Assembly (NCBI GenBank): GCA_029262235.1
Contig: JAJCZU010000004.1
Span: 1,241,231 to 1,305,230 of the forward strand
From: Candidatus Eiseniibacteriota bacterium
Lineage (GTDB): Bacteria; Orphanbacterota; Orphanbacteria; Orphanbacterales; Orphanbacteraceae
Direction: 5' to 3'
Length of the DNA stretch: 64,000 bases
In this document: positions 8,532 to 17,267 of the stretch, piece by piece
Layout: every line of letters begins with the position of its first letter
How positions within the stretch are numbered: position 1 is the first letter of the stretch
Program-made: the position numbers and the translations under genes
Notes under the pieces: model-generated
What the model was told of the DNA's origin: nothing
Database searches by the model: none
Seen by the model: only the letters and a program-made list of their open reading frames with translations

Positions 8532-10412
8532 ATGCGTTTATCGACAATAAAAAGTCTTCTGTGCACGAGTGTGGGGGCCGCCCTGTTTCTGATCTCTCCA
8601 ACGAGCCTGATGGGCTCACCTCTCCTTCTATCGCGGCTGGCAGGTGCGGCTCCCTACACCAGTGCACAGAATGATGTCGAACGATATGGTGGTTCCGTGC
8701 GGCACCGCTTTCCGCCGGACCACCTGATCGTCGACGTCGACGACGCGCATGTAAATGATCTCGCCCGCAGCCTGGGCGATGGCTGGGTCATCGCGGATGG
8801 CCCGGTCAGCAATCCGTCCGGCGCGGCAGAGAACGCGTGGAACCGGATGTTCGAGCGGGAGGCGGCGCTTTCGAAAGTGCACAAGACGGGCACGCCGCTG
8901 AATCAGTGCGTTCATATGATGCCGCCGACGATCGAAGCTCCGGCGCAGGCGAAGGCGTCCTCCGGTGCGACGTACGGCGCGTACGGCGCCGGCTTCTGGG
9001 ACGGAAGCGAATACATGCTCGGCGATGTGGCCGTAGCCGTCATTCTGCCCGAGTCGAACGGCACGACCGACCCGAACCAGGAAGACTGGACGCCGGCGGA
9101 AGAAACGCACGTTACGAATCAGGTCGTCGAGGCGATGGACTGGTGGATCGACCAGACGCACCTCGGCCCGCTTACCTTTACGTATGAATATCATTATGAT
9201 GTGGACACGGACTACGAGCCGATCACGCATCCGCAGAGCGAAGAGAACATCTGGATCGAAGATGCGCTGAAGACTCTCGGATACGACGGGCCGGATCGCT
9301 TCACGATGGCGCAGCTGTTCGTGAACGATCTGAAGGACGCGTACGATACGGACTGGGCGTTTCTGATCTTCGTCGCGGACTCGGAAGTCGATGACGACGG
9401 ACTGTTCGCGAGCGGGCACTTTGCCTACGCGTATCTCGGCGGTCCGTTCATGGTGCTTACGCTCGACAACAACGGGTGGGGGCAGGCGAATTTCTCGGCC
9501 GTCTGTGCGCATGAAACGGGCCACATCTTCTACGCGCTCGACGAGTACTACAATGCCGGATCCGCATGCACCGACGAGTCGGGCTATCTGCTTTATCAGA
9601 ACCAGAACAGCCAGTACGGGTCGTGCGCCGAAGATGTGCCGACCTCGATCATGCGGAGCGTGCCGCTTTCTGTCGCGACGGTCAGTTCGTCGGCGCGCGG
9701 CATGATCGGCTGGGCGGATGCGGACGGCGATTCGGTTCCGGACGTGTTCGACACGAGCCCGACCGTGCAGATCACGTACGCGGCGAAGACGTCGGCCACC
9801 GCGAATTTCCGCGTGGAGGGAACGGCACACGTTTCTCCGATCGCGAACCTCAACACGCGCGGCTACGGAAACGATATCAGCGCCAACGAGATTCAGGCCG
9901 TGCAGTTTCGCGTGGACGGAGGCGCATGGGTGAATGCCGTTCCGGATGACGGCGTGTGGGACAGCGGTTCGGAAGGCTTCTCGTTCGAACCGACCGCGCC
10001 GTCGGAAGGGCAGCACGACCTGGAGGTGCGCGGGCTGAACAACCGCAACATCCAGAGCGCCGCCTACTACGAAGACAGCTTCGACTTCCTGGGCGTCACG
10101 AGCGTTACGCTGAGCGGCGGGGACGGCGTTCCGGTCGCCCTTCGCCTGCTCGGAAACCGCCCGAACCCGTTCAATCCGAAAACGTCGATCGCGCTCCGTG
10201 TCGACGGCGCTCTCCCCGCCTCCGTTGTGGTGTACGACGCGGCGGGTCGTCTCGTGCGCACGCTCTTTGCCGGCATCCTGCCCGAAGGGGACAATGTGAT
10301 CGTCTGGGACGGGGTCGACGACCGCGGGCGCCCGTCCGCGAGCGGCCGCTATCATTACAGGGTGGATGCGGGCGGCGGTTCCGCCGTCGGCTCGATGCTT
10401 CTCGTCCGCTGA
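8532..10412 (+). CDS. Secreted M64-like zinc metalloprotease with FlgD-like sorting domain
   Basis: This is a 626-residue protein with an N-terminal signal peptide. HETGH at 327-331 is followed by LDEYY, placing an Asp six residues after the second His. HE-x-GH...LDEY resembles the IgA-peptidase (M64) family, which uses a metzincin-like HExxHxxxxxD zinc site. A beta-rich linker follows. The C-terminus (GNRPNPFNPKTS, then AAGRLVRTL...DDRGRPSASGRYHYR) is the FlgD-Ig-like module that many FCB-group secreted proteins carry for export or anchoring. It is preceded by a sigma54 promoter and is probably made under specific conditions. Its substrate is unknown. Confidence 0.82.
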   Translation: MRLSTIKSLLCTSVGAALFLISPTSLMGSPLLLSRLAGAAPYTSAQNDVERYGGSVRHRFPPDHLIVDVDDAHVNDLARSLGDGWVIADGPVSNPSGAAENAWNRMFEREAALSKVHKTGTPLNQCVHMMPPTIEAPAQAKASSGATYGAYGAGFWDGSEYMLGDVAVAVILPESNGTTDPNQEDWTPAEETHVTNQVVEAMDWWIDQTHLGPLTFTYEYHYDVDTDYEPITHPQSEENIWIEDALKTLGYDGPDRFTMAQLFVNDLKDAYDTDWAFLIFVADSEVDDDGLFASGHFAYAYLGGPFMVLTLDNNGWGQANFSAVCAHETGHIFYALDEYYNAGSACTDESGYLLYQNQNSQYGSCAEDVPTSIMRSVPLSVATVSSSARGMIGWADADGDSVPDVFDTSPTVQITYAAKTSATANFRVEGTAHVSPIANLNTRGYGNDISANEIQAVQFRVDGGAWVNAVPDDGVWDSGSEGFSFEPTAPSEGQHDLEVRGLNNRNIQSAAYYEDSFDFLGVTSVTLSGGDGVPVALRLLGNRPNPFNPKTSIALRVDGALPASVVVYDAAGRLVRTLFAGILPEGDNVIVWDGVDDRGRPSASGRYHYRVDAGGGSAVGSMLLVR

Positions 10413-10501
10413 TCCGGCCTCTGAGACGTCATGAGCGCGCCGGCCTTCCGGCATGCGGTGAAACGCCTGCGGTTCCTCTATTACGCTCCAGGACAATTCA
10501 A

Positions 10502-10531
10502 TTGACACTTTTCGAGGCGGATTGCTACGCT
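10502..10531 (+). promoter_or_regulatory. Sigma70-type promoter
   Basis: TTGACA, an 18-base spacer, then TACGCT, upstream of the lipoprotein at 10596. The same TTGACA-N18-TAnnnT layout appears at 22625 and 42182. Confidence 0.55.
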
Positions 10532-10595
10532 TTCGGCTCGAACTCCGGGCGCTGTCCCGGCTCGTCCCCTCACTCCAGTAACTGGACAAGGTGTT

Positions 10596-11474
10596 ATGCG
10601 GATTGTACTTCCCGCCTTCGGGCTATTGTTACTCCTGTCGTCATGCAACCTGTTCGAAAAAGAAGAGACGTTCGTCGACGCGAGCGTGGCCGCGGCCGTG
10701 AACGGTACCGCGGTAAGCGAGACCAACACGTTTCGGCTTGCGGACTACGACATCCTCGCGGAGGGACAGGACCATCTGCTGCTCAAGGCGGGGAACGCGA
10801 TTCAGATCGTGGCCGCCACGGGGTATCAGGATTCCGTCGCCCGTTTCGGAAAGAAGCCGGACGCTCTTCTTGTAAAGAAGTGGACGAATCCGTATCCGCA
10901 TTTCCGCCTGCGCGGTTATGAGGTCGACGGGACGCGTCATGACGGTTCGTTCGTGATCGCCGCTTCGGAGCTTCCGATTCTGATGGATCGCAAGCTGTAC
11001 GACACGTCGTTCTTTCAGACGTACGAACTCGCCGCGTGGGAAGAAGAAATGCCCGACAAGCTGATGGGCAACATGATCGGTTTCGTCGGCTCGGTCGAGC
11101 GCGTCGTGATCGACTCGACGACGCTTGCGAAAGAGGCGGCTGCTGCCGAAAAGGCGGCGAAAGCAAAGCCGAAGGCGCCCGCAGCACCCGCAGCTGACGA
11201 GGCGCCGGCGCCGGGAACGGAAGCGCCCGCTCCGCCGAAAGAGACGGTCCGCTACTACATTAGTAGCGGCAACGTGCGCGTGCAGATCGAGAACACGACC
11301 GAACCCGGGGTCAGGCTTCTGCTCGACGGCATGATCTCCCAGGGGAAGAAGGGCGCGTTCTACGGTACGATCAATGAGGTTTCGCCCCCGAAGATCCGCA
11401 AGGACACGAAGATCTACGGCAAGTTTCAGCTCAGCGTGTTCGACTTCGCGAACAGGCTGTGCGTCCTGCGCTAA
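10596..11474 (+). CDS. Lipoprotein of unknown function
   Basis: The protein has 292 residues. The N-terminus ends in the lipobox LLSSC, with Cys at residue 17, so it should be lipid-anchored outside the inner membrane. Residues ~170-215 are an Ala/Pro/Lys-rich flexible linker between two compact regions. I do not recognise either region. ATG 10596 has AAGG upstream, and a TTGACA-N18-TACGCT promoter lies 65 bases before it. The gene is convergent with the PorV-like protein. Confidence 0.7.
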   Translation: MRIVLPAFGLLLLLSSCNLFEKEETFVDASVAAAVNGTAVSETNTFRLADYDILAEGQDHLLLKAGNAIQIVAATGYQDSVARFGKKPDALLVKKWTNPYPHFRLRGYEVDGTRHDGSFVIAASELPILMDRKLYDTSFFQTYELAAWEEEMPDKLMGNMIGFVGSVERVVIDSTTLAKEAAAAEKAAKAKPKAPAAPAADEAPAPGTEAPAPPKETVRYYISSGNVRVQIENTTEPGVRLLLDGMISQGKKGAFYGTINEVSPPKIRKDTKIYGKFQLSVFDFANRLCVLR

Positions 11475-11505
11475 AAAACCGCGTGGTCGTTTCGAGCGAG
11501 TCGGA

Positions 11506-12570
11506 TTATTGAGAGAGCCCGAGTCCGGGCACGTAATAGAGGCGGACCCCGAAGTGGTCCGCCGAATCGTTTGCGGTAGGAGAGGGAGAGCGGCCGTATT
11601 CGAACATGCCGCCGATGCCCCGGAAGATTTCGTGACCGATCCCGAACCCGAACGTGCCGCCTTCGCGACCGCCGAGCAGGATGTCGTCGTCTGACTGATA
11701 GCCGAACCTGATCGCCACCACACCGCTCACGCGAATCTCCGTCCCCACGGACCATCCCAGCCTGTCGACCGTTGTCGTGTTCTCGTCACCGCCGAGATCC
11801 ACCGTGCGGTCGCGCAGCAGATTGTAAATGTCGGCCGCCAGCGTGATCGTGTTGTTGCGATCCTTCTCGTAACGCGACGAGTACCCGAACCGTGCGTACA
11901 GAGGTAGATCCGCCTCGCGATTGCCGATCATGAACGACGGCCCCAGATTCGCGACGGAAACGCCGACGCGTGACGTCACGGGCAGATCGCCGAGCGTGTG
12001 GCCCTGCTTGAACAGCACGCCGAACGTGGCGGCGAAGGTCGCCTCCCCGTCGAGAGAATCGTGATCGGCGCTGTGCTGGTAGCTGATCCCCGTCACGCCC
12101 GCCGACCAGTTCGCCCCGATCTGCCTCGCGTACGAAAGCATCAACACCTTTTCGAGAATGTCGGTGCGGACCAGCGTGACTTCGTTTCCGTCAACGAACT
12201 GAAACTGACGGTCCCCTCCATCGCGCAGGATGACCGCGGCGCCCACCGTGTTGTTCTTCGAAAGCTTTGCGCTCGTCATGAACACGCGGTCGCGGCGCGA
12301 GTCCTGGAAGTCGTTCACTTCATCGTTCGGCGCTGCGTAAAACAGGTAACCCTTCGAGTAGGAGAGCCCCGCCGGATTGATCCAGACATTGGACGGTGTT
12401 CCGGGAATGGACCCCACGGCGTTCCCCATCCCCTGACCCATAGCGGTATACGACAGGAACGGATGAAGTGCGAGGTCGTTCTCTTCCGCGATCGCCCAGG
12501 CGGCGGGCGCAGCGACGAGAATTCCGAGTAGAAGAGATAAGATGGCAAACATCTTCCGGAACATACCCAT
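11506..12570 (-). CDS. PorV/UPF0164-type outer-membrane beta-barrel protein
   Basis: About 354 residues with a signal peptide (MGMFRKMF... to AWA). The mature N-terminus carries NVWINPAGLSY, the 'N-P-A-G' signature of FadL/PorV/UPF0164-type outer-membrane proteins. Alternating hydrophobic beta strands follow, ending GVRLYYVPGLGLSQ. Relatives in FCB bacteria are porin-like or serve type IX-type secretion; which applies here is unknown. The start is unsettled: TTG 12588, ATG 12570 and ATG 12564 all lack a good ribosome binding site. A TTGACA-N17-TATGTT box overlaps this very region and would favour an even later start. Confidence 0.75.
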   Translation of the reverse strand: MGMFRKMFAILSLLLGILVAAPAAWAIAEENDLALHPFLSYTAMGQGMGNAVGSIPGTPSNVWINPAGLSYSKGYLFYAAPNDEVNDFQDSRRDRVFMTSAKLSKNNTVGAAVILRDGGDRQFQFVDGNEVTLVRTDILEKVLMLSYARQIGANWSAGVTGISYQHSADHDSLDGEATFAATFGVLFKQGHTLGDLPVTSRVGVSVANLGPSFMIGNREADLPLYARFGYSSRYEKDRNNTITLAADIYNLLRDRTVDLGGDENTTTVDRLGWSVGTEIRVSGVVAIRFGYQSDDDILLGGREGGTFGFGIGHEIFRGIGGMFEYGRSPSPTANDSADHFGVRLYYVPGLGLSQ

Positions 12571-12637
12571 GGAAATGAAACGTGTCAACCAGAGGGGCAG
12601 TTGTCGATTCGCCCCGATTCTCGTACGATCGCACTAA

Positions 12638-13489
12638 ATGAAGTGTGAAAAATGGCATGCCCTGGCGAACGACTTCCTGATCGCCGACCGGAGAGACGAG
12701 CGCGAGCGGAACCCGGCGCGCTTCGCGGCGCCCCTCTGCGACCGCCATCGCGGCGCCGGGGGCGACGGTTTTCTCGCGATCGAGCCGTCGGGTGACCACA
12801 GCGACGCAATGGTTTCGATCTGGAACGCCGACGGGAGCCGGGCCGAGATCAGCGGGAACGGGCTGCGGTGCGCCGCCGGTTTCCTGCTGCAGCACGGGGC
12901 CGTGGACCGCTGTTCGATCCGAACACAGGCCGGAGTCTCCGCACACAGGGTGATCGAACGCGCGCCGCCCGGTTTTCGGATCGAATCGCACTTTCCCGCC
13001 CCCTCGTTCGCCTCCCGGGTGATCGGGCTCGCGGAAAGCGTGCCGGAAGGGGAGCCGTTCGAGCGCTCCTGGAGCGGCGGGGTCGTCCGCGGCACGGCCG
13101 TGTCGGTCGGGAACCCGCATTACGTCGTGTTCGAAGGATGGACCGAAGACAACTGGCGCGCGATCGGGGCCGAGCTCGAGAGCGATCCGTTCTTCCTGCA
13201 TCGCGTGAACGTCGAATTCGCCCGCGTGATCGATCGCGCCGCGCTGCAGGTCTTCGTGTTCGAACGCGGCGTCGGGGAGACGGCGTCTTCGGGCACGGGC
13301 GCGTCGGCGTCGTTCGCGGCCGCGCGTCGCGCCGGCATGGTCGACCCTGCAATCGACGTGCGCCTCGCCGGCGGCACGTTATCTTTACGGGAAGAGCCCG
13401 AGGGCTTCTCGCTCACCGGATCGTGCGAACGAATCGGCGTTTTCGAAACCGACCCCTCATGGTGGGAGCGCATCAATGACTCCGAGTAA
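12638..13489 (+). CDS. dapF: Diaminopimelate epimerase-like protein, second catalytic Cys replaced by Ser
   Basis: This is a 283-residue member of the DapF fold, which interconverts LL- and meso-diaminopimelate for lysine and peptidoglycan. The first catalytic cysteine is present in SGNGLRC (C78), as are NDF near residue 11 and GNPHYVVF. The second site reads ERGVGETASSGTGA, where the family normally has ET-x-ACGTGA. The base cysteine is therefore Ser218, encoded by TCG at 13289. The N-terminal HALANDF also departs from the usual H-G-x-GNDF. It may be a slow or altered epimerase, or a natural Cys/Ser variant. Its stop overlaps the start of the FG-GAP gene by 14 bases. Confidence 0.8.
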   Translation: MKCEKWHALANDFLIADRRDERERNPARFAAPLCDRHRGAGGDGFLAIEPSGDHSDAMVSIWNADGSRAEISGNGLRCAAGFLLQHGAVDRCSIRTQAGVSAHRVIERAPPGFRIESHFPAPSFASRVIGLAESVPEGEPFERSWSGGVVRGTAVSVGNPHYVVFEGWTEDNWRAIGAELESDPFFLHRVNVEFARVIDRAALQVFVFERGVGETASSGTGASASFAAARRAGMVDPAIDVRLAGGTLSLREEPEGFSLTGSCERIGVFETDPSWWERINDSE

Positions 13490-15110
13490 ACGTCACCCTC
13501 ATCTGTTTCCCGCCCTATTCGCGGGCGTGCTTCTGGCGGGCTCCTTCCTGCCAGGCTTCTTCCTGGCAGGCATGGTGTTTCCGTGCGCGGCCGCGGCGCA
13601 AAACGATTCGCTCACGCCGGAACCGGCCGAGCGCCCTTCGATGAACGTGCGGCGTCATCACGACGTGCGCTTTCTCGGCGCGGATCCGTGGGACGAACTC
13701 GGCGTGCAGGCGTGCTTCGCGGATCTGAACGGCGACGGCTTCGACGAAGTGATTCTGGGCGCATGGCTCGCAGACGGCCCGCGCAACGAGCGTTCGCGGG
13801 CGGGCGAAGTGTACATCTTCTTCGGGCGCGCTCTCGAAGACTGGGAGCGGGGGACGCTCGACCCGTCCGTCATCTATGGAGGGCGCGCCGGGGACCGCAT
13901 CGGATCGTCGCTCGACTCGGGCGACTTCAACGGCGACGGCATCCCGGACCTGCTGATCGGCGCGCGCTACGCCAACGGCCCGAGCGACTCGCTTCGCGCC
14001 CGATGCGGCGAAGCGTTTCTCGTGCTCGGCGGCTCGGCCGGGGAGCGTCACGAAGTCGTGGACCTGCGCGAGAAACCGGACATTCACATTATCGGGCTGG
14101 ACGAGGGCGATCGCTTCGGGCGCAGAATCCACGTGCAGGATCTCGATCGCGACGGGCGGGAGGACCTGCTGATGGCGGCGATCGGATCGGACGGCCGGTA
14201 CGACGAAGACGCGGACGCCGGCGCCGTTTACGTTCTCTACGGAAGGCCGCGTGATGATTTCGAGAAGGTGATCGATCTCGGCGATCGCGAACTTCCCGTG
14301 CTGCACGGGTCGGACGAGTCGGACGGACTCGGCGGCGCGATGGCGACCGGCGACTGGGACGGCGACGGCCAGATCGACATCGTTCTCGGGTGCGGGTTCG
14401 CGGACGGTCCGGCGAACGGGCGAACGAATGCCGGCGAGGCCTATGTGCTGTTCGGTACGGGGAAACGTTTCGAGGGGGAGACGGTGCTTACCGAAGGCGG
14501 CGTGTTCACGATTTACGGCGCGGACTCCTACGACGGCGCGGGCATCGCGGTTGCGTGCGCCGACTTCGACGGTGACGGTGTCGACGACATCGCGCTCGGC
14601 GCGAACCTCGCCGACGGCCCGAAGAACCATCGAGACAAGTGCGGCGAGGCGTACGTGTTACTCGGAAGCCCTTCGGTCAAGAGCGACAGGATCTTCGATC
14701 TCACGTACGCTCCGGATCTCACGATCTACGGTGCCCGCGAGGGCGATCAGTTCGGCGCCATCTTGAATCTGCAGGACTGGAACGACGACGGGTTCAGCGA
14801 TCTTCTCGTGGCCTCCCTGCTCAGCGACGGTCCGGGCGCGCAGCGGGAGGACGCCGGCATGCTCTACGTGATCCTCGGCGCGGCGCAGACGGACCTCGAA
14901 CCGCGCGTCGATCTGGCTACGGGCTCCGGCGACCTGTTCCTGCTCGGCCCTTCGGCGCAGGACAAGATTGCGACGGCTTTCACGATGGGCCGCATGGCGA
15001 ATGAAGACGTGCTCTTCGCCGCCACGATGCTCGGGGACGGGCCGCACGATGAAAAGAACGATACCGGCGAGGTGTATGTCCTTCGATGGCGCGCTCTGAC
15101 AGGACAATAG
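13476..15110 (+). CDS. Secreted FG-GAP / integrin-alpha-like beta-propeller protein
   Basis: The protein has 544 residues and a signal peptide ending near AAAAQ. The body is a run of ~65-residue repeats. Each has a calcium-loop core: DLNGDGFDE, DFNGDGIPD, DLDRDGRED, DWDGDGQID, DFDGDGVDD, DWNDDGFSD and a degenerate seventh. After each loop come a G-A/ADGP segment and GE-A/V-Y-VLxG. This gives a seven-bladed propeller like the integrin alpha head. Such proteins usually mediate adhesion or binding at the cell surface. There is no C-terminal sorting module. It overlaps dapF (14 bases) and recG (25 bases), so the three are likely cotranscribed despite unrelated roles. Confidence 0.85.
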   Translation: MTPSKRHPHLFPALFAGVLLAGSFLPGFFLAGMVFPCAAAAQNDSLTPEPAERPSMNVRRHHDVRFLGADPWDELGVQACFADLNGDGFDEVILGAWLADGPRNERSRAGEVYIFFGRALEDWERGTLDPSVIYGGRAGDRIGSSLDSGDFNGDGIPDLLIGARYANGPSDSLRARCGEAFLVLGGSAGERHEVVDLREKPDIHIIGLDEGDRFGRRIHVQDLDRDGREDLLMAAIGSDGRYDEDADAGAVYVLYGRPRDDFEKVIDLGDRELPVLHGSDESDGLGGAMATGDWDGDGQIDIVLGCGFADGPANGRTNAGEAYVLFGTGKRFEGETVLTEGGVFTIYGADSYDGAGIAVACADFDGDGVDDIALGANLADGPKNHRDKCGEAYVLLGSPSVKSDRIFDLTYAPDLTIYGAREGDQFGAILNLQDWNDDGFSDLLVASLLSDGPGAQREDAGMLYVILGAAQTDLEPRVDLATGSGDLFLLGPSAQDKIATAFTMGRMANEDVLFAATMLGDGPHDEKNDTGEVYVLRWRALTGQ

Positions 15111-17113
15111 AACCGGCGGCCGACGACCCGGTCGACGTACTCCCCGGAATCGGGCCCTCCCGCGCCGCGGATCTCGTGGCGCTCGGAATCGCGAACGTGG
15201 GCGATTTCCTGCACTACTTTCCCGCGGACTATCTTTCGCCGGCACGCCGCATTCGCGTGGCGGATGCCGTGGCGGAAGAGCCCGCCGTGTTCGCGGGCGA
15301 GCTCACTTCGATCCGCCTGATCCGTCGCGGGTGGGGGCGTTCGATCGTCGAGGGCGTTCTCGACGACGGGACGGGCACGATCCGCATGAGCTGGTTTCGC
15401 GCCGGGTACCTCGCGAAGAGCCTGAAGCCCGGCATGAAACTCGTGATCAAGGGAAAGCCGACTGGCAAGCCTCTCCGCATGCAGCATCCCGCGTTCGAAA
15501 CGCTCGTTCCCGCTGAGGGCGAATCCGATTTCGAACGCATTCTTCCCCGCTACCGCAGTCTCGGCGGGCTCCCGCAGAAAACGATTCGCAAGGCCATGGC
15601 GGTCGCGCTTCACGCCATTCCCGAAACGGAGCCGCTCTCCGACCGCATTCGCCACGCGCTCGATCTTCCCGGCCGCGCGGATGCTTATCACTTCGTGCAT
15701 CGTCCCGAATCCGAAGACGAGATCATTCGGGCGCGCCGGCGCTTTCTGTTCGAGGAACTCTTTCGTACGCAGTGCCGTTTCGCCGAAACGCATCGCGCGC
15801 GCATGGCGTCACGTTCGAAGAAGCGCGTGTTCGAGAAGACGGCCGTCGTCGAACAGCTCATCGCGTCGCTCCCGTTTACGCTCACGCGGGATCAGGCGCG
15901 GGTGCTCGAGCAGATTCAGAAGGATCTGCGTTCCGGGTGCCCGATGGAGCGTCTCGTGCTCGGCGATGTCGGTTCGGGAAAGACGATCGTGGCCGCCGCG
16001 GCCATTGCGCAGGTGGCGAAGCAGGGAGGGCAGGCGGCGCTTCTCGTGCCGACCGAAATCCTCGCCCGGCAGCATGCGCGTTCGCTCGCGGAGCTGTTCG
16101 AGCCGCTCGGGCTTCCCGTGCGACTGCTCGTGAGCGACCTTCCCGCGCCCGAGAAACGCGAAGCGCTCGCGGGTCTCGCGGACGGCTCGATCGGGATCGT
16201 GGTCGGGACGCACGCTCTGATTCAAAGCGCGGTGAAGTTCGACTCGCTCGCGCTTTGTGTGATTGACGAACAGCATCGTTTCGGCGTGCGCCAGCGCGCG
16301 TCGCTCACGGCGAAGGGGAAGAACGTGCATTTCCTGCTTCTTTCCGCCACGCCGATTCCGCGCACGCTTGCGCTCACGCTGCACGGCGATCTCGACCTCT
16401 CCGTGATTCGCACCATGCCGCCCGGGCGCATTCCGGTCGCTACGAAGCACGTCGCGGGCGAAGCGCGCAAGAAGGCTTATCATCATATGCGCGACCGCCT
16501 GCGCGAAGGGGAACAGGCGTTCATTCTGTTTCCGCTCGTCGAAGAGTCGGAGAAGGCGGACTGGAAGGCCGCGGTCGAAGCGGAGAAGAAACTCGCGAAG
16601 ACGTTCCTGCGCGAGTTCTCACTCGGCCTCCTGCACGGAAGGCTTCCGTCGCGCGAAAGGGAGGAGACGCTGCAGCGATTCCGGACGGGCGAACTGCACG
16701 CGCTGATCTGTACGACCGTGGTCGAGGTCGGCGTCGATCTTCCGCGTGCCACCGTGATGATTATCGAAGACGCCGATCGCTTCGGCCTCTCCCAGCTGCA
16801 TCAGATCCGCGGCCGCGTGGGGCGGAGCAGGCTGGCGAGCTACTGCTACCTTTCGACCCACGGGTCCGTCGGAGGGACCGCGCGGGAACGCCTGGGCGTG
16901 CTGGAGCGGGAAAACGACGGCTTCGCGATCGCCGAGGCCGATCTGGCCATTCGCGGGCCCGGCGACCTGCTCGGACTCGACCAGAGCGGCCACGGGCCCC
17001 TTCGCCTCGCGCTTCAGGAGTTTGACCCGCAACTGGTCGAATGGGCCCGCAAAGAGGCGTGGGAGAGCTCTCAGGCCCCCTCAGACGGAGCACGCCCGCT
17101 GCGCGCCGGATGA
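15086..17113 (+). CDS. recG: ATP-dependent DNA helicase RecG
   Basis: This 675-residue protein has the full RecG architecture. An N-terminal helix-hairpin region (VLPGIGPSRAADL) and wedge/OB domain bind the branched DNA. The helicase motor follows, with Walker A GDVGSGKT, motif II DEQH (followed by RFGV), motif III LLSATPIPRTLA and motif VI HQIRGRVGRS. The TRG-type C-terminal segment is also present. RecG remodels stalled forks and R-loops. The start ATG lies inside the FG-GAP gene, overlapping by 25 bases. Length is normal for the family. Confidence 0.95.
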   Translation: MARSDRTIEPAADDPVDVLPGIGPSRAADLVALGIANVGDFLHYFPADYLSPARRIRVADAVAEEPAVFAGELTSIRLIRRGWGRSIVEGVLDDGTGTIRMSWFRAGYLAKSLKPGMKLVIKGKPTGKPLRMQHPAFETLVPAEGESDFERILPRYRSLGGLPQKTIRKAMAVALHAIPETEPLSDRIRHALDLPGRADAYHFVHRPESEDEIIRARRRFLFEELFRTQCRFAETHRARMASRSKKRVFEKTAVVEQLIASLPFTLTRDQARVLEQIQKDLRSGCPMERLVLGDVGSGKTIVAAAAIAQVAKQGGQAALLVPTEILARQHARSLAELFEPLGLPVRLLVSDLPAPEKREALAGLADGSIGIVVGTHALIQSAVKFDSLALCVIDEQHRFGVRQRASLTAKGKNVHFLLLSATPIPRTLALTLHGDLDLSVIRTMPPGRIPVATKHVAGEARKKAYHHMRDRLREGEQAFILFPLVEESEKADWKAAVEAEKKLAKTFLREFSLGLLHGRLPSREREETLQRFRTGELHALICTTVVEVGVDLPRATVMIIEDADRFGLSQLHQIRGRVGRSRLASYCYLSTHGSVGGTARERLGVLERENDGFAIAEADLAIRGPGDLLGLDQSGHGPLRLALQEFDPQLVEWARKEAWESSQAPSDGARPLRAG

Positions 17114-17267
17114 CCCGGTTCCGTATCCCCTTGTCCTGCAGAAATTTAGCCTCCCGAGAAATCCTGGAAAAGTTCTAATCACTCGTCCGCCCCCTGCCGA
17201 TCCTTGGATGGAATCGAAAAATGTTCAATTGGTGACATCCGACCCGTTTGGGAGAGGTACAGATTCG

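Noticed and set aside
12560-12588. TTGACA-N17-TATGTT on the minus strand as promoter of the PorV-like gene
   Set aside because: It would start the transcript inside the N-terminal codons and remove the basic part of the signal peptide. A chance match is possible, so it is mentioned only in the gene entry.
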